Assembly (NCBI GenBank): GCA_017163975.1
Contig: JAFFSR010000240.1
Coordinates: 2,790,001-2,854,000 of the forward strand
Length of the DNA: 64,000 nucleotides
Direction: 5' to 3'
DNA from: Anastatus disparis
Taxonomy: Eukaryota; Arthropoda; Insecta; Hymenoptera; Eupelmidae
Under the pieces are notes generated by a model, which saw only the letters and a list, made by a program, of their open reading frames with translations, had not been told where the DNA came from and ran no database searches. The position numbers and the translations under genes are program-made. This document shows, piece by piece, positions 48,635-59,910 of this stretch (position 1 is its first letter; each line of letters begins with the position of its first letter).

Positions 48635-49862
48635 AACGTTGAAATAAACGGTCATTTTTTTATGGCAAAATCTGCTTCGATTTAAAATTTACTATTTTCA
48701 ACAATTTAATTGTTAATTATAAACGTTCATTTTTTTAGAGTTAAATTTGAAATTATAAAATGAAGTGAATAAATTTAAAGTTTTATAGAGAAAACTTTTC
48801 TTATTGCGGTGAATCTTTTAACTTAAAGTGAATATTCACGATTAGACAAAGTTATATATTCTTACGTATTTTACTTTCTGGAAACATCGTTACTTTTGAA
48901 ATCATCAGCACACTATTACAACCGAGAAATAAAGACTTTGCATTAGAAAATAATTATTACGCTTTTCCAATTTATTAGACGATGTAAGAACGCTTTATGC
49001 GAGCATTAATATTGAAATGGTTTACATTTTAAAATTTTATAAATTTTTGCATTTAATATTACATTATAAACATTAATCAATCAAATGACTGTGTTGAAGT
49101 TACAATCAACCGAAACAAAATATTACAGGTTTAACATTTTATATAAGAAATTAAATGCTTTTGAATTAACTAAAGACTGACCTAATTTTGTAAAAATATA
49201 AAAAAAGGTACTGAATAATTTATATTCAAATCATTATTGAATTCGAATAAAGTATCGAAAGCGCATGATGCTTTTTCATTTATCGTATATATGAATTTTT
49301 AATTCTGTGTGACTATTTTCACTTGACATGTGCTTTAAAAATTAAATCAAATTGCGATTCTTTCGAATGAATTTTTTATCCTGCATTAAATATTATTTTT
49401 AATTTTAAGTGAAATCGTGAAAAATATTTTTAGAATCAATTTTATAGATGGACATATACATTTTTTAATTGAAATTACAATAGCACAGTAAAAGAATAGA
49501 ATTGCGATTTTGGAAAGGAAGTTTTACTCATAAAAGTTCGCCCTTAAGGAAAAAGTTAAATCTATCTATTCTTCAAATAAAGTGAATCAATCAACTTCGA
49601 AATAATCAAATTTTCACTTAAAAAGAATAAAACTATCAAAAATCGAAGCAAAATTCGAATAGATGCTAATAGATATCTAACTAACTTGTTCTGCTTGTCT
49701 GAATCATTGTATATCTTAAATCGTGCCAATTTTATGATTAAATAATGAAATAACAATTATTTATTATTGATTAAGTTAAAACAATATATTAATAATCTTA
49801 GATTTAAACTTAACATAAATTTAAATCTAATTTTAATTATTTCATTTATTATAAATTGACAG

Positions 49863-49978
49863 ATTTGAAAATGCGGGTGGCAACGAGGATGTTGAGCAAT
49901 ACGACGATTATAATTACAAGGAACCACAAAATAAAAATGGTGATATTCACCTTGAAGAAGGAGAAGATGAACGAGAAG
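49863..49978 (+). CDS. GOLIM4: GOLIM4 exon 6: acidic tail
   Basis: Acceptor AATTGACAG|A, donor GAGAAG|GTGCGT. Completes Gly-435, then FENAGGNEDVEQYDDYNYKE and a run rich in Glu/Asp (HLEEGEDERE), leaving one base. The acidic Tyr/Asp/Glu C-terminus is typical of GOLIM4. Confidence 0.85.
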
Positions 49979-50435
49979 GTGCGTTAATTTATTTCCAATA
50001 AATTTACGATGAAGTTATGTATATACATGTATGTAGAGATTTCAAAAATCATTATTTTACATAAAGGCTTCACATTGTTTTCATAATCTATTTATTTTTT
50101 TAGTAATTAAAACTTACAATAATAATCAAAATTTGAATTCGACCAGAAAATTTGAAATGTTTGTTAAAATTTTGCAACAATTTTAATGTGATTTTAAATT
50201 ACAATTGTTATTTGTAATCATTAACATTTTAAAAGTTTGTCATGCAGTTATTTGTAGTTATTATTTTTGTAAAAAGCTTTTGAAGAAAATTTTAGTCCTT
50301 TACAATTTTATAAACATTGCGTAAACATTTGCGCATACTTTTTTGTAGTGTTTGAAATACTTTAATTCAAAGTATTATTATTCTTATTGTTTATTGTGAA
50401 TGGATATTAATAAATGTATCTTTTTTATATTTCAG

Positions 50436-50485
50436 ATGAAGATGATTATATGCACAATAACATGAATGCAGTTAAGCATGAATGA
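50436..50485 (+). CDS. GOLIM4: GOLIM4 exon 7: terminal coding exon
   Basis: Acceptor TTTTTTATATTTCAG. Codes DEDDYMHNNMNAVKHE and a TGA at 50483-50485, which completes a 489-residue protein with all junction phases consistent. A donor-like AAAG|GTAATT at 50503 and the acceptor TTTTTCCAG at 51217 suggest a 3'UTR intron. Confidence 0.75.
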
Positions 50486-51325
50486 AGATTTTTAATATAA
50501 AGGTAATTTTTATATACATACGTAAAAAAATTATATTTTATTGAAGTTGATATGGCTAATTTATTTAATACTTTGAACATTTTTTCACTGGAAATACTTG
50601 AACATGTATAAAAAAATATAGAAAGTATAATAATTAAATTACTTGAAACGGTTCATAATTTAATATATTTCTTCTGTTCTTTGATATTATCCACAATAAT
50701 GTTTAAAGTATATACATTGTATGAATCGTAAAAGATCATACGACAATGTAGTATGTATTCTTTATGCAATTTCCAAGGCTTCTTTTAATTAAAATTTTTT
50801 GTGATTTTTAAATTTTATAATCGAATTTAACAATTACCAAATTAAAAGTCATTTTCATACAATTAAGTATTATATATGTGACTTATTATTTATGTTTTTA
50901 TTGTTAAAGTTTTTTGATAGAAATTGAAAATATTTTTACATTAGAAATTGACCAGTGAAATTAGTGTTTTATAACTAATAAAAATATTTCTGATTTTCTA
51001 CGGATCATGTACAAACTTAATAGAAAAATAAACGCGTATTACATAACTTTTCTCAATAAACTGGATTTTTCTATCATTTCTACATGAAAAAATGCTTCTA
51101 AATATGCAATATACATATAAATTTAAATATATAAAATTTATGATTTATCTGTATTTTCTGGTAACATATTGGTAAGTTTATTGACGATTGCTATTTACTG
51201 AATATTTATTTTTCCAGGATTCGAAGAAAGAAGACTGTGCTTTAAAATGTAATGAATATTTGTAAAAAGTTAACAGAAACAGCTTAAAACTGTAATTAAC
51301 AACGGCTCTATTTTTACCTTTTAAG

Positions 51326-51447
51326 GACAAACAAATCGCACTTATAGACATAATAAGGAGGATGGTGACTTCGGGGATAACCCTAGTGAAATTTCAGAAA
51401 TTGCGAAAACTGAAAGAAGATTAATAGACTGTATTTTTCTAGAATAA
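51326..51447 (+). CDS. GOLIM4: GOLIM4 alternative terminal exon
   Basis: After TTTTTACCTTTTAAG the frame that continues exon 6 (one carried base) codes GQTNRTYRHNKEDGDFGDNP, then SEISEIAKTERRLIDCIFLE and a TAA at 51445-51447: an acidic, protein-like 40-residue end. GC is higher than in the surroundings. Skipping exon 7 would give a 513-residue form. An AATAAA overlaps the stop codon (51443-51448). It is also possible that this is only GC-richer 3'UTR of the exon-7 form, entered through the acceptor at 51217. Confidence 0.5.
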
Positions 51448-52486
51448 AAAAAAATAATATTCCCCTACACGATGAAGCTTACGTGTGGGTTCCTTAAGCA
51501 CTTAATCTACTTAAGAGCGATCCAAAATGATTGTTTTTTTCTTTTGGAAATTTTATCGAGATTTAAGTATGTCAATGATTAAGGATTTGTAAATTATAAA
51601 AATTAACGCGAATGATTAATGAAAAGTATTTGAAAATAGAAGCTGTTTGACTGCCATATTTGCGTGCTGATGGTATGAATTATAATGGTTGAATACAATA
51701 CTTAATTTAATCAATTCAGCTTATTTAAAATTTAAGTATTCTATTTTTAAAAATATCAACGTTTAAATTTGAGGTTCATGATTTTCGAATGTGATATATG
51801 TAAAAATAAATGAATCTATATGATGTATTTTAATCTTCATGCGTTTTATTAAATTGCATTGACGTTTTCGAAAATTAAATTACGTGAAAATAAATTAATT
51901 ACAACATTCCTTAATTCATTTTTAAAATATTTAGAAATTTTTCATTTATGATATAAATAAAAAAACATTAAATCATTAGATTCAGTTAAACTTAACTTTG
52001 TGTGCAAAAAAGATTTAAGTGCAATGATTGAATATTAATCTAGTATAAATCAAAATAAACAATAATTTTAATATTTTTTCGAATAAATATTGATCAGTTA
52101 GCATCAATAGGCGATAATTAGATCATATGATGGTCATAAACTGATTTGAGATGATTTAAGAGTAATTGATTATCAGAAAGAGATTACGGTTTATTTAAAA
52201 TTTACCAAAAATATGTTTGAGATTAATTAAATAACAATAAGACTGTTTTACTTATCGAAAGAATGTTTTCTTGGTTTTTTTGTCATATTAATTTACGTCA
52301 TCAGTGAGTTAATCAAAATGTTTATATTTATATTAAGGCAAATAATAAAAGGATTGTACGATCGAATTTGAGAATTTGGAATGAAAGGAATTTATTACGA
52401 ACTTCATGTAATATTTGTTATAAGAATTGACTTATGTATTTATGAATAACGACTGCGATACAAATGTACATAAAAACTTTTTTCGT

Positions 52487-52492
52487 AATAAA
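52487..52492 (+). terminator. GOLIM4: Distal poly(A) signal, plus strand
   Basis: AATAAA in TTCGTAATAAAAAAATG. It could end the longest GOLIM4 3'UTR. Its cleavage zone would overlap the last exon of the minus-strand gene. Confidence 0.4.
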
Positions 52493-52505
52493 AAAATGTT
52501 TAATC

Positions 52506-52511
52506 TTTATT
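52506..52511 (-). terminator. Poly(A) signal of the convergent minus-strand gene
   Basis: AATAAA on the minus strand, overlapping the TAA stop (52507-52509) of the candidate last exon and 13 bp from the plus-strand signal. Confidence 0.45.
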
Positions 52512-52518
52512 TTCTCAT
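52507..52518 (-). CDS. Convergent minus-strand gene, last coding exon (MRK-stop)
   Basis: On the minus strand GATTATTTTTCAG|ATGAGAAAATAA gives three codons and a stop in phase 0, following the phase-0 donor of the exon at 52639. Very short, so it is supported only by the good acceptor, the matching phase and the poly(A) signal. Confidence 0.45.
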   Translation of the reverse strand: MRK

Positions 52519-52638
52519 CTGAAAAATAATCTTATAATGCGTACTTAATAAAAATAATATTTGTTTATTTTATTTTTGAGAAAAGGAGATCTCGCTAATT
52601 TATTAAAATATTTCTTAATCTAAGAAGTTGTGACTTAC

Positions 52639-52697
52639 CATTCGCAAAGAGGGTTCATCAAACGTAGGTACGTCGATAACGTAGGAATCGGTTTTAT
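52639..52697 (-). CDS. Convergent minus-strand gene, penultimate exon
   Basis: A 59-base GC-rich island. On the minus strand the acceptor is TTATTGTTTAG and the donor is the perfect GCGAATG|GTAAGT. Two bases complete a split codon, then KTDSYVIDVPTFDEPSLRM. I do not recognise the protein. The acidic, Pro-containing sequence looks like a cytoplasmic tail. With the exon at 53949 the split codon becomes Asp. The neighbouring GOLIM4 gene runs toward it tail to tail. Confidence 0.65.
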
Positions 52698-53948
52698 CTA
52701 AACAATAAAAATGAAGATTATATGATAATCAATGTATAAAGATTAATGGATTTTAAACACTATATCTAATAAAAAATTTAATTCTATTTTACAAATATGA
52801 ACAACTTTTAAATAAGTTTTATTTTTTTAAATATTACTAATATATTAACATTTATTTTATTATAGTCAATTTTAAATAAATAAAATATGTCATAAATAGT
52901 TATAACAATTAATTCTCTTTGTTTTGAAAGCGAATAATTGGAAATTCAATAAAAAATTTATATATGAGGCACAATTGAAAGTCAGCAAATTTAAAGAATT
53001 TATTTTTAGAGTTGTAAAGTTATAATTTTTTATCTTTATAATCAAAATACCAGTTTATCAGTTGTGAATATGCAAAGGAAGTAACAATTATCTTGTTGAC
53101 AATGACTAACAAACTGTTATTAGAGTGCAACTTTTTTCTGTTTTAAAATTACTAATTTTAAATATAAAATATTTTTAAAAATTAAATATTAAAATTAATC
53201 TGTCTTATAAGATTATAAAAGTTTATTTATTATTTGGGAATACACGATTTTTGAGATTTTTTAAGTTTATTTTAAGAACATTCTTTTTATCATTTATTTA
53301 CTTTCTAAATTAAGTGAAGCACGTACAATTTATGTAAAATAATTGTATATACATTTTATATTTAATTATTTATACTATTCCATTTTACGCTAATTGCACG
53401 TTAATAAACAATCATTTTTTTATTGACGAATGTCTTAAAACAACTGTGTATACGTAAATTCACGTTTCTTAAATAGAGCATAAATTTAATGTAGCTAGCT
53501 ATGCTATCGAATGAAATCGTTAAAATCTTACCATAGTTTTGCTTGCTTAGATCGTTTATTTACTTTTTAAATACAGATAAACTTTCTAATAACAATTATT
53601 ACAATCGTATTAATCATTTAATAGACATTCCTGACTTTTTGTCATTATGCTATTGTGAAAAAATTACTTTAATTTAGTATAAATAAACAGGAAATTTTAT
53701 TATTCTCCTAAAAAATTACACAATAAAAAATTCGGTAACGACAGTTTAATCAATGATCAGTATAATTTTTACATTAATAGTTTTGGTGTTTACTTACGCT
53801 GATCTTTTTAGTGCATAATATAATGATAGCAATTTTAAAATATTTAAAATTTTTGTTTTTCTATTTTTCAATAAAGTTTTAAAATTATAATCGCACAGTC
53901 CCTTGATAGTTATATACGGACATTAAATCACCATCATAGATTAGATAC

Positions 53949-54053
53949 CTTGAAAAGCACTTTTTACTCGATGACTGCTATGTGCCAAATGCGTGGGACT
54001 GCGTCTATATCTTATACTCGTTGCTTGTTTTGCAGTGGCCAGAGAGAATCGCC
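53949..54053 (-). CDS. Convergent minus-strand gene, upstream exon
   Basis: Minus-strand frame RFSLATAKQATSIRYRRSPT, then HLAHSSHRVKSAFQ, ending at TTTTCAAG|GTATCT with one carried base. That phase exactly fits the exon at 52639 (2-base start). The acceptor chosen (GTAAACTAG|GG) has a poor pyrimidine tract, and the same frame is open about 60 bases further upstream, so the start is uncertain. Basic Arg/Ser-rich sequence; function unknown. Upstream exons are not identified with certainty. Confidence 0.5.
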
Positions 54054-54119
54054 CTAGTTTACCATTGAACGAATAATATAACTGCCATCTCGTAAAACTT
54101 GGATTATATTATTGATGAT

Positions 54120-55580
54120 AAATTACACTAAATTTATGGCTCACACATATGTGCACGAGCGTATATTTTTTTATTCTGTGAAAGTAAATTTGATAAAAAG
54201 CGAGTTTTTGATTAAAAAAAAATTTTTTTTACATGTTACGTAATAAATTAAGTAATTATTTATAAAATATTTCTCAATTTGATATTCTAAACGTTAATTT
54301 AGTATTACAGTTATTTCATTCAGAAATGTCTTTTCACTGTTTTATAGCGTTTTTTTAAATTATCGTGATTATGAAAACTAGATAAAACACAGAAATAATT
54401 TCCACTATTTGATGTTTAAATTACGACCTGATTAAGTAAGACAACCTAGAACTTTTCTGTAGCTGTATGAAACCTTTGGTAAAAATAATTTTTACCAAAC
54501 ATAAAATCATTTTTTATAATTGCTTTTTTTAAATGGTTTTATTTTAATATTTTACTACGATTTGATTTGTTACAATAGCAAAAGTATAAAAAAATAACAG
54601 TAAATATTTTAACAAAAATTGAATTCAAATTAATACACAGTCTATAGAATAGTATAAAAACACCACATAACTTTGGTCGAATACAATCTAATTAATATTA
54701 TTTCAATGTCTTTTACTTCGCTGATATTTCTTTTTTGTCACGTAAATTTCAAGACGAAGCACAATTTTGAAATTTAATATCAAAGTAATATTAGATTTTA
54801 AATAATTGATACCAAATCGTATTTACAAACTGAAATACATAACAATGAAATTATTTATTTATACCATTTAGTTGTAACATAATTTTTTCACTCGTGATTA
54901 TGATAAATATAAATTCTGTTTGAAATTTAATCGGAATTATTAAACGTGTTGTCAATCATAGCATGCATTTCCAATGACTATCATGTGGGATAAAAATAAG
55001 CATATATTTTCTTGTTTGTATCATTGAATATTATAATTTTTTAATATATTTAATAATATAATACGATAAGTTTTAAGCATTATGAAATTTTTTCCATTTA
55101 TAATTTCAATTATAACCTTAGATCACATTAAATATTATTATGTGATTATAATCTTGATTCAAGTAATACATTTCAAAATTCTCTTGATTACGAAATTAAG
55201 ATCATTCAATCGTGACTTTCTAAGCTTTCATATATAACATTTCAATGGTGTATTAAATTATCGATATTATTTTTAACATTTTTTCAAATATTAATCACTT
55301 ATTCTTATTATGAACTCGTGGAAAATTTAATTGAATCCGAAAAGATTATTTTAATAAAAAAAGAATAAGTCAATCTTTTTAATTAAACGACTCCAATTGA
55401 TTTAATAGATCTTTTTTCTAAACACATGAATAAAAGTTATATAACAATAATTCTCTTTTATTTAATTAAATTTATTCAACATATATATATATATATATAT
55501 ATCAAATATTGCAGATATATTATCGACTGACATCAATTGTATTACTTTATAAAATTCTTTTTTTTTTCAATTTTTAAAAT
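54120..55580. other. AT-rich DNA without recognised genes
   Basis: Nothing beyond simple repeats, including an (AT)n tract at about 55480-55502. Probably intronic to the minus-strand gene. Confidence 0.6.
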
Positions 55581-55840
55581 CTTCACCGACACCGCCAAAA
55601 ATTATTGAATGTTGTTGTATATGAAGTTACATTTCGCACACAGTAAGTTGAATTTATATTAAAGTTTTGTGATTTTAATAGTAGATATCGAGTAGCCACG
55701 TATAGTCAATTTATCATACTAAAGTTCGTTCTTGTTTATTTTAATACCGAAAATCAATTTGACAGTACTTGTACTTTTTATATTAATATTTGTTACTATT
55801 TTATTAGTTACTTGATTTTAAGCAAACTCTTGTAGTGGCC

Positions 55841-55962
55841 TTATGATAGTTTCGGTATTTTTGCATGTATTAAAACTTTCAGAAAGACTGGCTTATTCAT
55901 CGACTCAACCCCGACGTCAACCCATCCCTTCAAATCGTAATCGAGTTCACTTAAGAAGAAAA
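55841..55962 (-). pseudogene. Array unit 2, tail frame (40 codons)
   Basis: After TTTTTTTGTCAG the minus frame reads FFLSELDYDLKGWVDVGVES, then MNKPVFLKVLIHAKIPKLS-stop. Its two-base start matches the one-base carry of the head donor, so head plus tail can be joined in frame. This could be a small gene of two or more exons, or a terminal exon pair duplicated in tandem. Confidence 0.45.
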
Positions 55963-56197
55963 CTGACAAAAAAATTATTTCGTGTATTACAACTGTTAAT
56001 TAAAATTTAAGTTGCTTATAATGCTTTCGAGGAAAATATTAAAGTCAGAGAAAAGATAAGGGATTAATTTTTAATGATAAATTCATTATTTACTTCCATC
56101 ATTTTCTACTACAAATAAATAGTACGTTCACAAATTAAAAAAAATCTTCATTTTATTTTATTATATCTACTGATAATAAATTTTTTCTTTTATTAAA

Positions 56198-56365
56198 TTA
56201 TGTGCGTCTAAGCAAAAGTGCTAAGACGCCGCCAAAAATATCAAAAGTTTGGGAAACCTGAACACATCCTAAGTTACTGTTAATACTCAGAACGCTGGAT
56301 TTATAATTCAGTTTCATGATTTTGATTGTAAATATCGAGCTGCCACGTAGAGTTGAAATATTGTA
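56198..56365 (-). pseudogene. Array unit 2, head frame (55 codons)
   Basis: Minus frame YNISTLRGSSIFTIKIMKLN, then YKSSVLSINSNLGCVQ and a hydrophobic end (FGGVLALLLRRT-stop). The 3' part covers the hairpin GCGTCTAAGC/GCTAAGACGC. If spliced at AACA|GTAACT the hydrophobic end would not be translated. Confidence 0.4.
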
Positions 56366-56563
56366 CTAAAATTCGTACTTATTTATTACGATATATATAT
56401 ATTTAATTTAAAATGAGAATGGTCATACTTGATTTTTTAATATTCATATTTGTATTTATTTTACTAAATAGTATAACACCGAGAAATGACTAATAATTTG
56501 TCACTTACACGTTGATTATAATTTTTATTTTAATAATAATTTTAAACAGTCGTTGCTAGGGCT

Positions 56564-56680
56564 TTATGAGAGTTTGCGATCTATCGAAATTTCACTAAAG
56601 ACCCCTGGTTTATTATCTAAGCCAACCTCGAAAGCAAACTGCCACTTCAAATCATTATTGAATTCACTTGAGAAGAAAAT
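56564..56680 (-). pseudogene. Array unit 1, tail frame
   Basis: Minus frame FFSSEFNNDLKWQFAFEVGL, then DNKPGVFSEISIDRKLS-stop, alignable to the tail of unit 2 (FF.SE...DLK, V....NKP, KLS-stop). Acceptor candidates are CTTCTCAAG|T or none at the position used in unit 2. Product unknown. Confidence 0.4.
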
Positions 56681-57024
56681 TAACGGTTAATTATTTTCGT
56701 ATGTTTGTTCAAAGAATTTTTAAAAATCCCCTGCGAATCTGTTTTCATTAAAAATAAACTTTTTTATTTAAATTTAAATTGTTCATACTTATTTTGGAGA
56801 AAATATTAAATGTATGAAAATAATAAAATACATTTAGTTTATAATGATACGTATATTATTTAACCATGTCCTTTTTCTAATTTAAGAAAAATATCTCAAT
56901 TCTATGTTATTATAAATTTTTTCTTTTATTAAATTATAAGCGCCTAAGAATAATTTCGAAGGCGCCGATCAAAAAAAAAGAGCTGCACGCTCTTTATATG
57001 CACCCGCAATAGTTTGACTATAAG

Positions 57025-57132
57025 TTAAAGGTGCTGAAGGACACTGTTGATCAATACAGCGCTCAATTTATATTCTAATCTTGCGATTCTGCTAGCAGAT
57101 TTCGCGTTGCCGCGTATAGTCAATATTTTGTA
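57025..57132 (-). pseudogene. Array unit 1, head frame
   Basis: Minus frame YKILTIRGNAKSASRIARLE, then YKLSAVLINSVLQHL-stop. It aligns without gaps to the head of unit 2 (Y.I.T.RG, (K/R)L.YK.S, INS). A GT follows the conserved Asn codon in both (AACA|GT), a possible donor in phase 1. Product unknown. A TATAAAG lies further along the minus strand near 56993-57000. Confidence 0.4.
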
Positions 57133-57139
57133 CTAAAGT

Positions 57140-59840
57140 TCAAAATTGGTTACTATACAATAGAAAATCTATTCAAAAGGAGAATCACTATACACGTGCT
57201 CCTGTTATACGCATATTTAAAATTGCCACATTAATTATAATAAAATATCGAGGAGTCTTTAATAATTTTTACCTAAGCATTTACTATAATTCATTACGAG
57301 TTTTTATTACTAAATTGCGCTTATTTTTTTTTGCATTAGTAAATATACAAAACAATAATTTAAAATTCCATAATTATTTAATTTTTTTGTTTTAATATTA
57401 GAACAAAAAGAATTTTTTCACTCTTTTTAAAAATAGATTCTTAAATAGAAATTTTTTAAAACAAATAATAGTAATTTAATATTTTTTATTCATATTTATT
57501 CCTAACAATCTATAATGAACTTATTTTAAAAATTTTCAATATTTCATGTTGAAATCAAGTATAACTTGATGAATAAATTTTTTCAAAATTTTATACAGTT
57601 AGAGAAATTTAACTTTCTATTCGGATCGATCACATAATGATACGGAAGACTATATGTATCCATATATTTATCTTTCATTTTTTTTTCAACTGCTACTTTA
57701 CTCACAATTTAAAAGTCGTTTTGATCTGCATCACATTATATATTCATTCACCAAAATTCTTTTTTTTATACCGTATTGCGTTTTTTTTAAATGACACATT
57801 GACGTGTCTCTAATTTTCGTTACAGTATTTTTTGCTTCTAATTATGGACTTTAATGAAATTATAAATAATTGTGCTATTTTTTTTGAGTTTGCAATCAGT
57901 GTAAACTTGATAATTGTTGTGATGAAAATTAAAAAAAAAGTTTTACTCAGTTATCATGATGCCTCATATTTGAAATTCTTTACTAATATTCAAATTTCTA
58001 TTTATTTTTTATTTGTGACTCATGTAGATTAATGAATTTTTAAGTTAGAAACTAAAACAAACTTTTCTTCTGATTTTTGATTCGAATATTTTGTTTTCAA
58101 TAATAAAATATTAAATTTTTTATTAAATTAACAAATTTTTTTCTTTTTGAAATAAATGTACATTCACATTTCAACGAAATATTCTCGGAAATATTATATA
58201 ATGCCTACCGTTCACTTACTTATATAAATATTTGTCATGTGAATTTAAACTAATTTAATTTTAGTATACAAGATGTGTTGAGCTTTAATAAAAATATTAT
58301 TTAACCATTTTGCGTACAATGATATGCGATTCGTTGGGAAAATTACACAATTAATTTCCTTTGTTCAATAAAGCTTTTATTTCATCCGAGATAAAATGAA
58401 AATTACGGAGATGACCGGTAACAAAATTAAAATCAATATTGCATTGTCATGATTAATATCATAATTATGCGTTTATAATCTGATAGCATCAGGTAATAAT
58501 GAAAATTTAATTTCTTCGACGAAATGCATAAGCAGTACGAAAGAGGTGAGTAAAAAAAATTTCCAGAAATGTTGGAAAAGCAAAAATATATTCGTTTTTA
58601 AATTATTAATAAAAATCAATTTTTAAGTTTCATTTTATACGGTTACATCATTTTGAAATAACAGATGGAATTTTCCTCAAAATAAAAAATGAAATAAAAG
58701 CTTTTTCTTCTGATAATTTAACATAAAATTTTCATGCGCTATCATCCATTAAAGTTCTGCAATAAAAATCACTTGATTTAACGAAAAATTTGTTTTTAAA
58801 ATAATTTATTAGAGCAAATCGTACTCATATATAAGTATAACTTTAATAATTTCTTTAAAAAAATAGTATGTTTTGAAGGTATCGTTAAAAATAATGATGT
58901 CACACTTTTTTTTCTTTGGGTGAAAATATAAGTAATTTCCGTGTAGCAGGTATACCTAATGTAGAAAGTAAAATACTTTCTAAGGAATGATATTTTACAT
59001 ATTTTTTTTCATTACGATATTCGATTATGACTATTATTATTACTGCACAACATGGTCACCAATTTAAAAAAAATACATTCATATAAAGTAAAATACTTCA
59101 AGTTTTACGTAATTGAACACTTGAATCCAACTTATTTAAAAGGTGCAAGATCTATAACTTAAGAAAAAAATATTTTATGAGAATCAAAACGTAAGCTTCA
59201 TAATATAGGGGTTTTCGTATTAAAAAAATTAAATCCAAGGAATATTTAAAAAAAAATGTAGTAAATTTTCAATTTCAGTTTTTAATTTTACAGGTTTGTA
59301 ACGAAAAATAAGCATCATTTATGAAATATTGATGTTATACTATTTTCTGTAGAAACAATACAATCTACGAGAAAAAAATTTTTATCATAAAACTGTGAGT
59401 AAACACAACGTGCAATTTTACAAGATAAACAACACAATGTATACATTTCGTATTTTATCGTTTTATACAATTTTTCAAAAGATAATGCAGCAATAATTTT
59501 GCAGCAGTATTAAATACTCAATGTTTAAAAATAATAATATTGCCAAATTCATATTATTATGAATATTCGACCAATGTTATTAAAACTTAAGTTTTTCATC
59601 TTAAACAAATATTGTCATTTCAACAATATTCATAATGGAAACATTGTTAAATGACATCATATTACAGTATTTTTGAAAATATCACGCTTTAGTTTAAATT
59701 ACATTTTAACAAAATAAAAAATTCCCAATTACTTTAATGGATTGAATGAATTTTCGAAATATTTATAATATGAAAATAATCATAAATTACAGCAACTTCA
59801 TTTAATTTGAAACACCCTATATACACAAAAGTTAAATATT
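57140..59840. other. AT-rich DNA without recognised genes
   Basis: A 66-codon plus frame (57832-58032) is Ile/Phe/Asn-rich and may be chance. No element or RNA gene seen. Confidence 0.55.
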
Positions 59841-59848
59841 TTACATCT

Positions 59849-59910
59849 TCAGCTCGGCGCCAATTTCTCCTTCGAATGTTTGGCCTTGTCGTTAATCGCG
59901 CATTCTGGTT
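59849..59910 (-). CDS. Candidate minus-strand terminal exon
   Basis: GC-rich 62-base block after TATTGTTGCAG. Two bases complete a codon, then PECAINDKAKHSKEKLAPS and TGA (59849-59851), with mostly G/C third positions. GC drops sharply just after the stop. Its start phase equals that of the exon at 54053, so it may be an alternative last exon of the same minus-strand gene or the end of another one. The overlapping frame at 59734-59955 runs on into AT-rich DNA and is less likely. Confidence 0.5.

Larger units (their letters stand above)
55590..57132 (-). repeat. Tandem array of a diverged unit (about 700-750 bp spacing) with coding-like frames
   Basis: Two nearly complete units and one degenerate unit. 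Each has a head (57025-57132, 56198-56365, about 55590-55760) with GCCACGTA.AGT(C/T)(A/G)A and GTACTAAA words. The first two are followed on the minus strand by a tail (56564-56680, 55841-55962). Between them are shared A/T blocks such as AATTTTTTCTTTTATTAAATTAT. Nucleotide divergence is high, but reading frames and stops are kept, as described in the sub-entries. Confidence 0.7.
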
